From positions 1-14,970 of the forward strand of contig CAJUEA010000034.1 in assembly GCA_910584975.1 (NCBI GenBank): DNA of 14,970 bases, given 5' to 3'. A program made the position numbers and the translations under genes. The notes beneath the pieces were generated by a model, which did no database searches, was not told the DNA's origin, and saw nothing but the letters and a program-made list of their open reading frames with translations. This document shows positions 13,665 to 14,970 of the stretch, piece by piece. This DNA is from an uncultured Christensenella sp. GTDB lineage: Bacteria; Bacillota; Clostridia; Christensenellales; UBA3700. Every line of letters starts with the position of its first letter. Within the stretch, counting starts at the first letter, position 1.

Positions 13665-14012
13665 ATGTTTAATGAAATATGCATATATGAGGCAAAACTT
13701 ACCAAGTTAGATGAAATTGAAGAACTGATGAGGGAAGTAGCGGAATTTTACTTGGAGCAAGATGGTGTTATTGATGTACACTATATAAAACGTACTCACC
13801 GACAAAAAGATTTTAATGCTGTTAAAGAGGGTGAATTGCCTGTTCGACTTACGAGAAATGTCGGCAAGGTAACATATGTTTTATATTGGGTGCTGGAAAA
13901 TGAAGAAGCTCATGCAAGAGTCTCAAAACTCGGTGTAGAAAAATTCTATAAACGTTGGAATAGGTGTTTAACCACAATGCCTAAAATAATATTAGGCGAA
14001 AACATCGTTTAA
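13665..14012 (+). CDS. Small protein, possibly antibiotic-biosynthesis-monooxygenase-like
   Basis: This 115-aa protein has no transmembrane segment. Its layout, a beta strand (NEICIYEAKL), a helix rich in E and L (about 12-30), then strands around DVHYIKRTH and VTYVLYWVLE and a final helix, resembles the dimeric alpha-beta barrel of ABM-type proteins. No sure active-site motif is visible, so this is a structural guess. GAGGAGA (13652-13658) precedes ATG 13665; an in-frame TTG at 13650 is only the edge of that site. It is the first gene after the tRNA-Ser terminator and has its own promoter. Confidence 0.7.
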   Translation: MFNEICIYEAKLTKLDEIEELMREVAEFYLEQDGVIDVHYIKRTHRQKDFNAVKEGELPVRLTRNVGKVTYVLYWVLENEEAHARVSKLGVEKFYKRWNRCLTTMPKIILGENIV

Positions 14013-14067
14013 CATACAACTTCCCGTTTGTCGGAGACTTAATATAGAGCGAAAGGTAAAAGATATT

Positions 14068-14277
14068 TTGATAAATAAGTTGAGAGAAAAAACTTTGGTA
14101 ACTGTCAAAAATGAAGTGGAAATAAATGAATATCCATTTTGTAACGACCTTCCCCTTGTCTATTTGGGGGAGATTGCCAATATGCCGGAACATGGAATTT
14201 TTATAGGAAAATCAGGTAAATGTTATTTCGGTTATCATATTTGGAACTTTCGAGAGTTAAATGAAGATGAGATATAG
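14068..14277 (+). CDS. Small hypothetical protein
   Basis: The frame encodes about 69 aa with no transmembrane segment and a C-terminal half reading LPLVYLGEIANMPEHGIFI then a GYHIWNF-RELNEDEI end. Similar LGEIPNMPGH and NF-EL-EDE patterns recur in small accessory proteins of gut Firmicutes, but I know of no function. There is no ATG at the start; TTG 14068 is preceded by AAAGG (14052-14056) at a long spacing, and TTG 14080 is an alternative. The 55-nt gap from the previous gene suggests co-transcription. The start is uncertain. Confidence 0.6.
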   Translation: MINKLREKTLVTVKNEVEINEYPFCNDLPLVYLGEIANMPEHGIFIGKSGKCYFGYHIWNFRELNEDEI

Positions 14278-14321
14278 CCAAACAATTTTCCGAGTTAAAA
14301 ATGAATATAGCTTACAGTAAG

Positions 14322-14369
14322 TTCAATTCCAGTTTGTGTGGAAGTTGAATTAAACGAAAAACTGGAATT
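14322..14369 (+). repeat. Overlapping inverted repeats before the Nudix gene
   Basis: A perfect 11-bp inverted repeat, AATTCCAGTTT (14325-14335) with AAACTGGAATT (14359-14369), competes with a smaller hairpin, TTCAATTCC (14322-14330) with GGAA-G-TTGAA (14340-14349). Both cannot form together. It ends 10 nt before the GGAGG of the Nudix gene and may affect its translation, or it may be an operator. Confidence 0.5.
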
Positions 14370-14388
14370 TATGATTATGGAGGCCGCC

Positions 14389-14910
14389 ATGAGACTGCTG
14401 TTCAAAATGGACAAAAAGGACTACGATAAATGCACCCATTCGTTTGTCCGCAACTCTGCCAGAAGTATCATGATTAAAGGCAAAAAAATAGCAATGATTC
14501 ATAGTATTAAGTACGACTATTACAAATTTCCGGGTGGCGGAATCAAGGACGGCGAAAACCCTGTGGATGCAATGATCCAGGAAACTCGTGAGGAATCGGG
14601 TTTAGTCGTCCTGCCGGATACTGTTAAAGAATACGGATATGTACATCGAATTCAAAGAAGCGACCAGGACAAAACGGAGTGTTTTATTCAGGATAACTAT
14701 TACTATCTTTGTGAAAGTGCAGATGAAGCCGTTTCCCAAGAGCTTGACGGCTATGAAGCGGAAGAAGCCTATATGTTAGAGTATGTTGAGCCAGATACTG
14801 CGATCAGGAAAAATCGTCATGTGACACAGAGCCCGTATAATCCGATGATGTTTGAACGCGAGGCTCGTGTTCTTGAATTGCTGATCGCAGAAGGGCTATT
14901 CGACCGATAA
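14389..14910 (+). CDS. Nudix hydrolase
   Basis: This 173-aa protein hydrolyses a nucleoside-diphosphate-linked substrate that cannot be named from the sequence. The Nudix box spans 50-72: G50-x5-E56-x7-Q64-E65-T66-x-E68-E69-x-G71-L72. The metal-binding glutamates are present, but the first Arg of the usual RE pair is Gln64. It follows the KFPGG start typical of the family, and NPMMFEREAR lies near the C terminus. I chose ATG 14389, with GGAGG at 14379-14383, over an in-frame GTG at 14338 and ATGs at 14371 and 14377, because the first strand of the fold begins soon after it. The gene is far richer in GC (about 45-50%) than the left part of the window, suggesting horizontal transfer. Confidence 0.85.
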   Translation: MRLLFKMDKKDYDKCTHSFVRNSARSIMIKGKKIAMIHSIKYDYYKFPGGGIKDGENPVDAMIQETREESGLVVLPDTVKEYGYVHRIQRSDQDKTECFIQDNYYYLCESADEAVSQELDGYEAEEAYMLEYVEPDTAIRKNRHVTQSPYNPMMFEREARVLELLIAEGLFDR

Positions 14911-14944
14911 ATTTCAATTTAGCGTCGCAAAAAGGAGAACGACA

Positions 14945-14970
14945 ATGAAAGATAAAGAAATGACTTTTGA
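14945..14970 (+). CDS. Start of another coding sequence, cut by the window edge
   Basis: ATG 14945 follows AAAGGAG (14931-14937) at a 7-nt spacing, and the frame (starting MKDKEMTF) is open to the window end. The product cannot be identified from eight residues. It lies 34 nt after the Nudix stop, so it likely belongs to the same transcript. Confidence 0.6.

Overview
This window looks like a chromosomal segment of a low-GC Bacillota (Firmicutes), most likely an anaerobic, gut-type member of the Clostridia. Most of it is strongly AT-rich. Shine-Dalgarno sites are canonical, promoters are of the TTGACA/TATAAT kind, and two tRNA genes encode their own CCA. PreQ1-I and FMN riboswitches, a VUT-type transporter, RibU, a DUF1848 protein and a membrane-anchored MurF-like ligase all fit that group. 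Stops include TAA, TAG and TGA, and Trp is TGG, so the code is the standard bacterial one. Assignment below phylum/class is inference.

Layout. (a) 1-162: an unusually GC-rich run of short three-base-loop hairpins followed by a terminator; the gene it ends lies outside the window. (b) 349-2027: a preQ1-I riboswitch controls a queuosine-precursor transporter (VUT/YhhQ family) and an overlapping short-chain dehydrogenase. (c) 2139-2932: tandem paralogous genes for small single-pass membrane zinc-ribbon proteins behind a long leader. (d) 2946-4111: tRNA-Thr(GGU) and ung, closed by a bidirectional terminator. (e) 4118-6589, minus strand: a DUF1848 protein and, with its own promoter and FMN riboswitch, the riboflavin ECF-transporter component ribU. 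(f) 6598-11414: a tight six-gene operon, tsaE-tsaB-rimI-hydrolase-murF-like-ddl. It joins tRNA t6A synthesis and ribosomal protein acetylation to the D-Ala-D-Ala branch of peptidoglycan synthesis, and its first gene appears to be leaderless. (g) 11394-12860: a eukaryotic-type NADP isocitrate dehydrogenase gene with its own promoter and terminator. (h) 12861-13590: a very AT-rich spacer, tRNA-Ser(UGA) and a structured 3' trailer. (i) 13600-14970: a different-looking cluster (ABM-like small protein, unknown small protein, Nudix hydrolase, start of another gene) whose GC content rises markedly. It may be an accessory segment acquired next to the tRNA-Ser gene.

The most notable points are: three mutually exclusive pairings in the preQ1 leader; a terminator just before the RBS in the FMN leader; the back-to-back TTGCAA promoters with leaderless tsaE; the GC-rich mini-hairpin array at the left edge; and the tRNA-Ser-proximal change in composition. 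Nothing in the window is clearly a new defence or mobile system, and no CRISPR array or insertion sequence was seen.
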